Source: Salipiger bermudensis
Lineage (GTDB): Bacteria > Pseudomonadota > Alphaproteobacteria > Rhodobacterales > Rhodobacteraceae
Length of the DNA stretch: 64,000 nucleotides
Direction: 5' to 3'
Assembly: GCF_019801965.1 (NCBI RefSeq)
Contig: NZ_JAHVIA010000002.1
Span: 186,001-250,000 of the forward strand
This document shows, one piece after another, positions 55,792 through 63,348 of this stretch. The notes beneath the pieces were generated by a model. That model worked only from the letters and a program-made list of their open reading frames with translations, made no database searches and was not told the DNA's origin. The position numbers were made by a program, and so were the translations under genes. Numbering within the stretch: position 1 is the stretch's first letter; every line of letters starts with the position of its first letter.

Positions 55792-56769
55792 ATGGGACAC
55801 AATGCCAAAGGCGCGCTTTTCGCGCTGCTCTCCTTCGCGCTCTATTCCGCCCATGACGTGGTGGTGAAGCTGCTCGGCGCGGTCTACAGCCCGTTCCAGA
55901 TCGTGTTCTTCTCGGTGTTGCTCAGCTTCCCGCTGGTCAGCCTCATGCTGATCCGCGACACGACGCCGGGCCACCTTCGTCCGATCCACCCTTGGTGGAC
56001 GGCGCTGCGCACCGTCTCGGCGGTGATCACCGGGCTTTGCGCCTTCTATGCCTTCTCGGTGCTGCCGCTGGCGCAGACCTACGCCATCATCTTCGCCCAG
56101 CCGCTGCTGATCACCGTGCTGGCGATTCCCATCCTCGGCGAGCAGGTGCGCCTGCGCCGCTGGATCGCGGTGCTGGTGGGCCTTGCCGGGGTGATCGTGG
56201 TGCTGCGCCCGGGCACCACAGAGCTGACGCTGGGCCATGCGGCGGCGCTGGTGGCGGCCTGCTGCGGCTCGCTGTCGTCGATCGTGGTGCGCAAGATCGG
56301 CCACGAGGAGCGCTCGGTGGTGCTGCTCCTCTACCCGATGATGACCAACTTCGTGATGATGGCCATCGCGCTGCCCTTCGTCTACCAGCCGATGCCGATC
56401 GAGCATCTCGGCGGGGTCGGCGTGATGGCGGTGCTGGCGCTGATCGCCTCCTTCGTGCTGATCGCGGCCTACCGCGCCGGGGAGGCGGTGATCGTGGCGC
56501 CGATGCAGTATTCGCAGCTGCTCTGGGCCACGCTCTACGGCGCGCTGATCTTCGACGAATGGCCCGACCGGATGACGCTGGCGGGCGCGGTTCTGATCAT
56601 CGGCTCGGGGGTTTATATCGTGCTGCGCGAGGGCCGGGGCCGCTCGTCCGAGAACACGCCGGTGCTGCGTACGCGGACCCGTTTCGAGACCGGCACCAGC
56701 CTGCGCATCGGGCCGCTTCTGAGGGCGATGCGGCGGCGCGAGAAAACCGTGCAAAAGACCGCGCAATGA
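55792..56769 (+). CDS. EamA/DMT family transporter
   Basis: The 325-residue protein has ten hydrophobic helices and two EamA domains. LALYSAHDVVVKLLG-type and ALRTVSAVITGLCAFYAFSVLPLAQTYAIIF mark the first, and IAAYRAGEAVIVAPMQYSQLLWATLYGALIFDEWP the second. Roseobacters have many such exporters; the substrate is unknown. The C-terminus is basic (RTRTRF). The tRNA-Pro gene follows 44 bases downstream, and the island begins there. Confidence 0.9.
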   Translation: MGHNAKGALFALLSFALYSAHDVVVKLLGAVYSPFQIVFFSVLLSFPLVSLMLIRDTTPGHLRPIHPWWTALRTVSAVITGLCAFYAFSVLPLAQTYAIIFAQPLLITVLAIPILGEQVRLRRWIAVLVGLAGVIVVLRPGTTELTLGHAAALVAACCGSLSSIVVRKIGHEERSVVLLLYPMMTNFVMMAIALPFVYQPMPIEHLGGVGVMAVLALIASFVLIAAYRAGEAVIVAPMQYSQLLWATLYGALIFDEWPDRMTLAGAVLIIGSGVYIVLREGRGRSSENTPVLRTRTRFETGTSLRIGPLLRAMRRREKTVQKTAQ

Positions 56770-56813
56770 CCCTTGCCAAGGTCGGCGGGCTGGGGTATTC
56801 CGCCCGCCACGGT

Positions 56814-56890
56814 CGGAGTGTAGCTCAGCCTGGTAGAGCACTGTCTTCGGGAGGCAGGGGCCGGAGGTTCGAATCCTCTCACTCCGACCA
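56814..56890 (+). tRNA. tRNA-Pro (anticodon CGG)
   Basis: The 77-base gene folds as a cloverleaf: acceptor CGGAGTG with CACTCCG, a D arm from GCTCAGCCTGGTAGAGC, and the anticodon stem CTGTC/GGCAG with loop TTCGGGA. This gives the anticodon CGG at 56848-56850. The T arm GGAGG-TTCGAAT-CCTCT follows, and the 3' CCA is encoded. It reads proline CCG codons, common in this genome. Its 3' end is the probable attachment site of the island on its right. Confidence 0.95.
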
Positions 56891-56892
56891 AT

Positions 56893-56920
56893 GAAAAAGG
56901 CGCCTTCGGGCGCCTTTTTC
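56893..56920. terminator. Bidirectional terminator between tRNA-Pro and integrase
   Basis: GAAAAAGGCGCC (56893-56904), TTCG loop, GGCGCCTTTTTC (56909-56920): 12 pairs, T-runs on both strands. Ends the tRNA transcript and probably the integrase transcript. Confidence 0.85.
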
Positions 56921-56960
56921 ATTTCTGAGACAGTTCCCTTTGGTTCGTTGAACCTGACAC

Positions 56961-57944
56961 CTAGTCGAACTCCAGAGCCCTCGCCGCTTTGCGAAGGTGT
57001 TCCGGGCTGTATCGAGCATATGTCGAGGCAGTGATCCTCGAATCGGAATGTCCGAGATACTGAGCGATCTCGTCCATCGGGATACCTGCCTCAGCCATGT
57101 GGACCGCCGCGGTGTGCCGCAGGACATGCGGAGACACGTCAGGCAAGCCTGCTTCCAACGCTGCGGTTCTGAAGCCCTTCTTGATCGTGTTGACGGGGCC
57201 CCCTGCCCATTCCACTACATGGTCAGACAAAGCTGCCTTCTTCGCTTCCACAAGCGCCAGACGGAGGCTATCAGTCATCGGAACGATGGCTCGCCCCTTC
57301 CTCTGCCCTTCGCCTGTCCGGAGGTTGATCTGGCGACGCTCGAAGTCCACGCGATCCCAGGTCAATTCCAAAACCGCGGTCACCCGCGCGGCGGTTGAGA
57401 GCAACAGTCTAATGGCGAGCTTGATGTGCGGCGCGCATTCGGTCTCGAGCAGTCGCTGGATCTCCTGGCGCGACAGATACCTTTCCTTGGGGTCAGGCTT
57501 ATTGGGACGCTCGACATAAGGCGCTCGCTCGATCAACCCTGTCTTCTCTGCCCAGTTCAAGCAGGTTCTCAGCTTGCCGAGCTGCGTCCAGATTGTTCCA
57601 TCCTTCACGCCGGCGCGTCTCCGGTCCGCGATGTAGGCCTTGCAGTCCTGAACAGCAATCTGATCAGGGCGGAAGGCGCCGAACCAAGGCAAGACCGAGC
57701 GTCCCGTATACTCCATGCTCTCGTGAACCGGGCGGCCTATGACCGTCTCGCTGTAGGCTTTCCAGATTGCCTCCACTGTCAGTTCACTCGCTCGCGCTGT
57801 CTGTGCGAGGATGATGTCGCGTGCTTCTGCTTCCGCGGCTTCAAGGGTGCGTGCTTCAAGACGATACCTGCGCCTGCGTCCATCTTCCTCTCGCCAAGTG
57901 ACGACGAAGCGATCGTGAAGTCGACCGATGCGGTATTCATGCAC
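56961..57944 (-). CDS. Tyrosine-type site-specific integrase
   Basis: The 327-residue recombinase has an arm-binding-like N-terminus with RYRLEARTLEAAEAEARDI, a core-binding domain (about 55-145) and a catalytic domain. Its residues are R187 (STAARVTAV), H273-x-x-R276 (HVLRHT), H299 (LGHSDS) and probably Y309 (TYARY). It points at tRNA-Pro, with its stop 70 bases from the tRNA end, the standard layout of an island inserted in a tRNA. Codon use has more A/T than in flanking genes. Its first 166 bases overlap the excisionase-like gene. Confidence 0.92.
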   Translation of the reverse strand: MHEYRIGRLHDRFVVTWREEDGRRRRYRLEARTLEAAEAEARDIILAQTARASELTVEAIWKAYSETVIGRPVHESMEYTGRSVLPWFGAFRPDQIAVQDCKAYIADRRRAGVKDGTIWTQLGKLRTCLNWAEKTGLIERAPYVERPNKPDPKERYLSRQEIQRLLETECAPHIKLAIRLLLSTAARVTAVLELTWDRVDFERRQINLRTGEGQRKGRAIVPMTDSLRLALVEAKKAALSDHVVEWAGGPVNTIKKGFRTAALEAGLPDVSPHVLRHTAAVHMAEAGIPMDEIAQYLGHSDSRITASTYARYSPEHLRKAARALEFD

Positions 57945-58096
57945 TGCTCATATTCCTCTACTGCCTGCGCCGGGATGCGAAACTGTCTGCCGACCCTGAA
58001 ATTCTTGATTTTGCCTGATTTACAAAGCTGACGAACGGTTTCGGAGCTGCAGCTCCAGCGTTCAGCCAGGGTGAGAGGTGTAAAAGGGGGCGACAT
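57779..58096 (-). CDS. Excisionase-family helix-turn-helix protein
   Basis: The 105-residue product begins MSPPFTPLTLAERWSCSSETVRQLCKSGKIKNFRVGRQFRI, the winged helix-turn-helix (MerR/excisionase-like, TIGR01764) fold, in about 55 residues. The second half is a non-conserved basic tail, read in another frame from the integrase's 5' end. The ATG at 58096 follows GGAG. It likely controls excision or integrase expression. The 166-base overlap couples the two genes. Confidence 0.8.
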   Translation of the reverse strand: MSPPFTPLTLAERWSCSSETVRQLCKSGKIKNFRVGRQFRIPAQAVEEYEQCMNTASVDFTIASSSLGERKMDAGAGIVLKHAPLKPRKQKHATSSSHRQRERVN

Positions 58097-58469
58097 CGAT
58101 GCACTCCATTCTGCTCGTGATGCCTCCACTATAGCGGTGCGCGAGCCGCACTGCTTCGAGAGCTATCACGTATCCGTGAACATCGTGTTGAACGATACCA
58201 CTGGAGGGTCGCGGATCGTGGAGGGCTTCAACGATTGCAAGCAAACGGGATTCGTCTTTCGGTATCATTTTGTGGGTGCGGCAATTGGAGGTTTCGGCAA
58301 TTTGATGTGCCATACGGTCAGACTGCGAAGATCGCGGACGGGGTTCGACAGATCGGAGTGACATCACGGATATCCGACCGCTGGCGACATGAGCCGTAAT
58401 CAGCTTCAGAGGTTTGGAGAGCTCGAGCAGGGGGACGCCAGGCTGAGCTAGCCCTTTCGAATCTATCAC
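58062..58469 (-). CDS. Possible hypothetical island protein
   Basis: A frame from GTG 58469 (preceded by AAGAGAG) to a stop at 58062 gives 135 residues with internal ATGs at 58313 and 58268. The product shows no recognised motif, contains HDVHGYVIALEAVRLAHRYSGG, and overlaps the start of the excisionase-like gene. Base composition matches the integrase region. I cannot tell it from a chance frame. Confidence 0.3.
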   Translation of the reverse strand: MIDSKGLAQPGVPLLELSKPLKLITAHVASGRISVMSLRSVEPRPRSSQSDRMAHQIAETSNCRTHKMIPKDESRLLAIVEALHDPRPSSGIVQHDVHGYVIALEAVRLAHRYSGGITSRMECIDVAPFYTSHPG

Positions 58470-58761
58470 GCGCCAAACTCTCTTGTCATGAACGGCGCGA
58501 TGAAGCCGCTGAATCTTGAGCGTTGCTACTTTTCTGAAAGCATGTCCGGCCAGAGTTTGTGCTTCTGAGCGCGGCGCCTATCGAGACTGTGGCCGCGTCG
58601 ATCCACGCCACGCAAGCGGCCTGCCTGCGGCTGGCATGGTCTGCTGGCCGCTGCAAAACCCTCCACATCCGCAGGGAGGGCTTCGAAGCTGACTACTACT
58701 TTCGTTTTACTTTTGACAAACCATATTTACAAAAGAAGTGCCTTTCGCTCTATTCGGCGAC
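58470..58761. other. Island segment before the polyol genes
   Basis: A 292-base stretch without a supported gene. It has visibly more A+T near its right end (58690-58740) and three copies of a YTTTYG-like half site there. Confidence 0.5.
58699..58735 (+). promoter_or_regulatory. Candidate DeoR-type operator before the GlpD-like gene
   Basis: CTTTCG (58699-58704) and CTTTTG (58710-58715), 11 bases apart, with an inverted copy CAAAAG (58730-58735). TTGACA (58713-58718) overlaps them and could be a -35 box. Half sites of this kind occur in DeoR/GlpR-type operators of Alphaproteobacteria; no such regulator is in the window. Confidence 0.35.
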
Positions 58762-60474
58762 ATGACACGTGAAGCAGACAAACCTGAGACAGCAGCAGGG
58801 GCGCCGGGCGTCCTTCGCGATGTGTCCAAGGCGCGGATCGGGGCGCTTGCCGATGCCGAGGTGCTGATCCTGGGTGGAGGTGTAAATGGCGTCGCTACGC
58901 TGCGCGAGCTCGCGCTCAACGGCGTGTCCTGCGTGCTGCTCGACCACGGCGATTACGCAAGTGGAGCCAGCGGCGCCTCAAGCCGGATGGCGCATGGAGG
59001 GCTGCGTTACCTAGAAGGGCGCGAGTTCCGCCTTGTCGCGGAATCCGCCCGCGAGCGGAACCGCCTGATCGCCAATGCCGGTCATATCGTGAAGCCCCTG
59101 AAGATTACCGTGCCTCTCGAGCACCTTGTCTCGGGTCTCGTCGGTTCAGTGTCGCGATTTCTGGGGCTTTCGCGTCGCAGCGGCCCGCTCTCTCTTGCGG
59201 CGCTCGAGGGTGCTCTGCGTCTCTACGAAGCATATGGCCGTCGCGAACATCCCCTGCCGGCTCATCAGACGATGTTGCGGCGCGACCGTTTTCCAGAGGG
59301 GCTTTCGCCGCGCACCCGTGCGGTCGTTACCTATTACGATGGCCAGATCACCCAGCCCGAAGGCCTGATGTTCGAAATGATCTCCGAGGCGATGGCGCAG
59401 GGGCCGCACGTGGCGGTGCTCAACCACGCGACGTGGCACCGCGAGAACGGACAGTTCATCGTTGGCGACAGGTTCAGCGGCGAGGTCTGGCGGCTGGCTC
59501 CAAAGGTCGTGGTGAACGCCACAGGCGCCGCGATCGACAAGGTGAACGCGCAACTGGGCGGAAAAACACGATATCTCCGTGGGGTGAAGGGCGCACACCT
59601 CGTGCTCGACAACCCTGAACTGCATGCGCGGATGAATGGCCACGCCTTCTACTTCGACGATGGCACCGGTCGCATGATCATCACCCTTCCCGTGGGCGAC
59701 AACGTGCTCGCCGGCACCACCGAAGTCGAGACCGACGATCCGGAGGACCGATACGTCGCGGAGGGCGAAATCGACTACCTTCTGCAGGCCATGGACGGGC
59801 TGTTCTCGGACATCCCGGTCACGTCGGATCAGATCGTTTCAATGACAACCGGGATCCGCCCGCTGCGTCGCGGCGACGGCTCTGTGACGAGCGCCGCACG
59901 CGACCATGCGCTTGAAGAGAACATCTTTGCCGGTCTCGATGCGCTGGTCCTGTCGCTGGTCGGAGGCAAATGGACCACGTTCCGCGCATTCGGGGAAGAG
60001 GCCGCAGACCGTGCCCTCTCACATCTCGGCCGGAGGCGGAAGGTCTCGACGACCGGCCGACGCTACCCAGGCGCAGCGCCTTGCTTTGCCGACGATATCG
60101 TTTGCGAAACCGGCGTCACGCCGCAATTGGCCGAGCGGCTCTTGACGCGCTACGGCGCTATGGCGCGCGCTGCGGCACGATCGTGCACCGGGGCAGGCGC
60201 CACGCCTCTGACCGGTGCGCCTGAGTATTGTCACGGCGAGATCGTCTGGGCCATTCGCGAACGCGGCGCGCAGCGGATCGAGGACATCGTCCTTCGGCGC
60301 AGCCGCCTGACCTTCGGGCAGGGGCTACGCGACGACACGCTCACCGAGTTGGCTCGGATCCTTCAGGCCGAAACCGGTCGCCCGCGTGCAGATATTACGG
60401 CCGAGGTGAAGGCGATCCGGGCGGATCCCCGTCTGATGGGGATGCGCACCCGTTCCGGGGAGGACGCTGCATGA
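58762..60474 (+). CDS. FAD-dependent glycerol-3-phosphate dehydrogenase-like (GlpD family)
   Basis: The 570-residue flavoprotein has VLILGGGVNGVATLRELALNG, SGASSRMAHGGLRYL and TGIRPLRRGDGSVT, blocks shared with GlpD and with EryB, the erythritol-phosphate dehydrogenase. It oxidises a polyol phosphate and passes electrons to quinone. The start is uncertain: ATG 58762 has no ribosome site and a GTG at 58738 lies eight codons upstream. It overlaps the kinase by ATGA, so a sequential kinase-dehydrogenase pathway is likely. Confidence 0.88.
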   Translation: MTREADKPETAAGAPGVLRDVSKARIGALADAEVLILGGGVNGVATLRELALNGVSCVLLDHGDYASGASGASSRMAHGGLRYLEGREFRLVAESARERNRLIANAGHIVKPLKITVPLEHLVSGLVGSVSRFLGLSRRSGPLSLAALEGALRLYEAYGRREHPLPAHQTMLRRDRFPEGLSPRTRAVVTYYDGQITQPEGLMFEMISEAMAQGPHVAVLNHATWHRENGQFIVGDRFSGEVWRLAPKVVVNATGAAIDKVNAQLGGKTRYLRGVKGAHLVLDNPELHARMNGHAFYFDDGTGRMIITLPVGDNVLAGTTEVETDDPEDRYVAEGEIDYLLQAMDGLFSDIPVTSDQIVSMTTGIRPLRRGDGSVTSAARDHALEENIFAGLDALVLSLVGGKWTTFRAFGEEAADRALSHLGRRRKVSTTGRRYPGAAPCFADDIVCETGVTPQLAERLLTRYGAMARAAARSCTGAGATPLTGAPEYCHGEIVWAIRERGAQRIEDIVLRRSRLTFGQGLRDDTLTELARILQAETGRPRADITAEVKAIRADPRLMGMRTRSGEDAA

Positions 60475-61985
60475 GCGGGGATCTCATCATCGCCATCGAC
60501 GCCGGTGGAACGGCTGTAAAGGTCGTTGCTTTCGACCTGCAGGGTAATTCCTTCGCCTCGGAAACCGCGGATGTGGAAACGGTGCATTACCCCGACGGCC
60601 GGGTGGAGCGCGACGTCGCCGGCTTCTGGCAGGGCACGGTCTCGGCGCTGCGCCGGATCATGGCGGATTGCGCCGGCCGGCGGATCGCCGGCATCGGCTG
60701 CACTGGCTTCGGGAATGGCATCTTCCTCGTTGACGAGGGCGGCCATGGCACGCGCCCCGGCATCGTCTCGGTGGACCACCGTGCGCAGCCGTTGGTGGAC
60801 GAGCTCGAGGCCGAGGGCGCTGGAGCGACCATCGCAAGCATCACCGGGAACCGTATCTGGGGCGGGCAGACCGTGATGCAGGTGGCACAACTTGCGCGCA
60901 CCGAACCAGAGGTCATGGCGCGAACCCGCTGGGCGCTGGCCTGCAAGGACCTGATCCGCCTGCGGCTGACCGGTGAGGCCCTGACGGACCCGACGGAGGC
61001 CAGCGGCGGCGGGATGATGGACATCGCGCGGGGGGGCTATGCAACCGAGGCGTTTCGGCGGATCGGCCTTGCCCCACATGAACATCGCTTGCCTCCTATC
61101 GTTGAGAGCGACAGCATCGCCGGCCGTGTCTCGGCCGCTGCCGCCAAAGAGACCGGCCTGCCCGAAGGCACTCCCGTGGCGGGCTCGATGATGGACGTAG
61201 CTGCCTGCTCCCTTGGCGCCGGGGCCGTTGATGCGCCTGTGCTCACCATGATCGCAGGGACCTGGTCGATCAACAGCCTCGAGAGCGGTCCGCCCATGGG
61301 CGATGGAATTCCGATTCTGAACATGCACTATCGCGGCGTCGGGAAGCGACTGATCGCGGAGGGCAGTCCCTGTTCAGCGGCCAACCTCGGCTGGTTCCTC
61401 GAGACCGCCTTGGGACAGCGCATCACGATCGACGAGGCCAATGCGCTGGTTTCCGAAAGCCCCGTCGCGATCCGGCGCTGCCAGTTCCTGCCCTATGTCT
61501 TCGGTCCCGAGCCCCGGCGCGGCGGCTTCGTCGACATGGGTGTGACCGACGACCTTGGCTCGATGCTGAGAGCGATCTACGAGGGCGTGGCCTTCCAGTC
61601 CCGTCGCCACGCCGAGCACGCCGTGGCACTAGCCGGGCGCCCCTTTCCGCCGAGGATACGGCTTGCCGGAGGCGCGGCGAAATCGCCGGTCTGGGGTCAA
61701 ATCTTTGCCAATGTGTGCCAGCGGCCCGTCGAGGCCGTGCGCGCCTCGGAGGTCGGGGCCCTCGGCGCCGCGATCTGCGCGGCGGTGGCCTGCGGCGCCT
61801 ATGCCGATCTCGGTGAAGCGAGCCGCGCCATGTCAGGTGTTGCGCGCTGCCACACACCGGACCCCGCGCTTGCCGGGGTCTACGACGACAGGTTCCGCAG
61901 TTTCTGCCGGCTCGACGAAGGGATGGCCGCGTTGCTGGAGGAGGCGGCCCGACACGGCCGCGAGGAGACGACCGAAACCGCATAG
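60471..61985 (+). CDS. FGGY-family carbohydrate/polyol kinase
   Basis: The 504-residue ASKHA kinase begins IIAIDAGGTAVKVVAFDLQGN (phosphate 1), with GIGCTGFGNG and the C-terminal LAGGAAKSPVWGQIFANV plus EVGALGAA motifs. It falls nearer xylulose/gulonate-kinase and EryA-like members than to GlpK, as far as the eye can tell. It phosphorylates a sugar or polyol in the cytoplasm. It is coupled to the GlpD-like gene upstream, and the ABC importer follows 12 bases later. Confidence 0.88.
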   Translation: MSGDLIIAIDAGGTAVKVVAFDLQGNSFASETADVETVHYPDGRVERDVAGFWQGTVSALRRIMADCAGRRIAGIGCTGFGNGIFLVDEGGHGTRPGIVSVDHRAQPLVDELEAEGAGATIASITGNRIWGGQTVMQVAQLARTEPEVMARTRWALACKDLIRLRLTGEALTDPTEASGGGMMDIARGGYATEAFRRIGLAPHEHRLPPIVESDSIAGRVSAAAAKETGLPEGTPVAGSMMDVAACSLGAGAVDAPVLTMIAGTWSINSLESGPPMGDGIPILNMHYRGVGKRLIAEGSPCSAANLGWFLETALGQRITIDEANALVSESPVAIRRCQFLPYVFGPEPRRGGFVDMGVTDDLGSMLRAIYEGVAFQSRRHAEHAVALAGRPFPPRIRLAGGAAKSPVWGQIFANVCQRPVEAVRASEVGALGAAICAAVACGAYADLGEASRAMSGVARCHTPDPALAGVYDDRFRSFCRLDEGMAALLEEAARHGREETTETA

Positions 61986-61997
61986 GGAGGAAGACCA

Positions 61998-63278
61998 ATG
62001 CATCGCAAGACTTTTCTGCTGGGCACGGCGCTCTGCGCTCTGGCCGCACAGGCTCAGGCTCAGGACGAGATGACCTGCAAGGGCGAGGTGCCGACGCTCA
62101 ACGTCATCGGCCAGGGTATGCCCGCCGTCACCGCGCTGGACGACAAGCTCTCGGAGTTCAACGACAAGTGGGACACTGAGGTGCGCATCACAATGCTGGG
62201 CGAGAACGAGCGGCGCGCGAAGGCGCGGCTCGACGCCTCGACCGGTGCCGGCGCCTACCAGGTGCTCTATATCGACGAGGCCAACCTTGCCGAATATGTC
62301 TCGGCCGGCTGGGTCTACCCGCTCGACGAGATCGTTCCCGAAAGCTACGATCTGGGCGACTTCCGGACAGACCTGAGCAACGTCGCGACGGTGGACGGAG
62401 TGCAGTATTTCGCGCCCTTTGTGGGCGGCGGAGACGTGATGATGTATCGCACCGACCTGCTCGAGCAGGCCGGCATCGAGCCGCCGACGACACTCGACGA
62501 GATGGTCGCGGCGATCAAGACGCTCGACGAGGCCGACAACGGTGCACATGGCTGGTCGGCGCGCGGCCAACGCGGCTCGGGCATGAACGTCTGGCGCTGG
62601 ACGCCGTTCTTCCGTGCCAAGGGCGGCGAATGGCTCGACGAGGGCGACATGCCGGCGTTCAACGGCGAGGCCGGCGTAGCGGCGACCGAACTCTACACCG
62701 AGCTCATGGACTACGCCCCGCCGGGCATCGCGACCTTCAACTGGTCGGACTCGGTCGAGGCCTTTCGTGGTGGCCAAGTTGCCATCCTGATCGAGTCCGA
62801 CGTCTTCGGACCGTGGATGGAAGACCCCGAGAAATCCTCGATCGTGGGCAAGGTCGGCTATGCGCCGCCGCCGGATCCGCTGCCGTCGGCCGGCTGGGCA
62901 CATGGCTGGGCGGTCTCGAAGGTTGGTGCCTCTGATGACTGCGCGAAGATCGTCGCAGGCGATTTCGTCGGCTGGGCGACGTCGAAGGAGATGGAACAGC
63001 GGCGGCTCGAGGCAGGCATCGCGTCCGACATCGGCCGCACCTCGACGCTGCAGAGCGACTCGTTCAAGGAGCTCGTGCCGCAAGACTACATCGACGCGCT
63101 GCTCGAGACCGGCCCGAAGACCGACCTGCTGATCATGGCGAGCCCGGTCTGGCCCGAGATCGGCGACACGCTCGGCCTGACGCTCGAGGAGATCTTCTCG
63201 GGCACGAGGGACGACGTTCAGGCCGCCCTGGACGAGGCTGCCTTCTTTGCCGAAGACAGCCTGATGCGGCTGAAATAA
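61998..63278 (+). CDS. CUT1-type ABC sugar/polyol-binding protein
   Basis: The 426-residue periplasmic binding protein has a signal peptide cut after AQAQA (about residue 21). It shows the family pattern with ASTGAGAYQVLYIDEANLAEYVSAGWVYPLDEI and MMYRTDLLEQAGIEPPTTLDEMVAA. GGGRGG-type loops follow around GAHGWSARGQRGSGMNVWRW. It binds an oligosaccharide, sugar or polyol. The ATG at 61998 follows GGGAGGAAG. It belongs to the apparent island cargo. Confidence 0.92.
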   Translation: MHRKTFLLGTALCALAAQAQAQDEMTCKGEVPTLNVIGQGMPAVTALDDKLSEFNDKWDTEVRITMLGENERRAKARLDASTGAGAYQVLYIDEANLAEYVSAGWVYPLDEIVPESYDLGDFRTDLSNVATVDGVQYFAPFVGGGDVMMYRTDLLEQAGIEPPTTLDEMVAAIKTLDEADNGAHGWSARGQRGSGMNVWRWTPFFRAKGGEWLDEGDMPAFNGEAGVAATELYTELMDYAPPGIATFNWSDSVEAFRGGQVAILIESDVFGPWMEDPEKSSIVGKVGYAPPPDPLPSAGWAHGWAVSKVGASDDCAKIVAGDFVGWATSKEMEQRRLEAGIASDIGRTSTLQSDSFKELVPQDYIDALLETGPKTDLLIMASPVWPEIGDTLGLTLEEIFSGTRDDVQAALDEAAFFAEDSLMRLK

Positions 63279-63348
63279 CGCCGCTCTGCCGGCCCGGCGC
63301 GCCGTTGCTCCCTTGCGTGCCGGGCCCCATTCCCAAGAAGGATAGGAC

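Noticed and set aside
58071-58361. A 96-codon plus-strand frame in the island control region
   Set aside because: No ribosome site or homology, and it runs through the excisionase promoter region on the opposite strand.
58456-58463. TTCGAATC shared with the tRNA-Pro T loop as a possible second attachment site
   Set aside because: Only eight bases match and flanks diverge; an att core should extend further into the tRNA 3' end.
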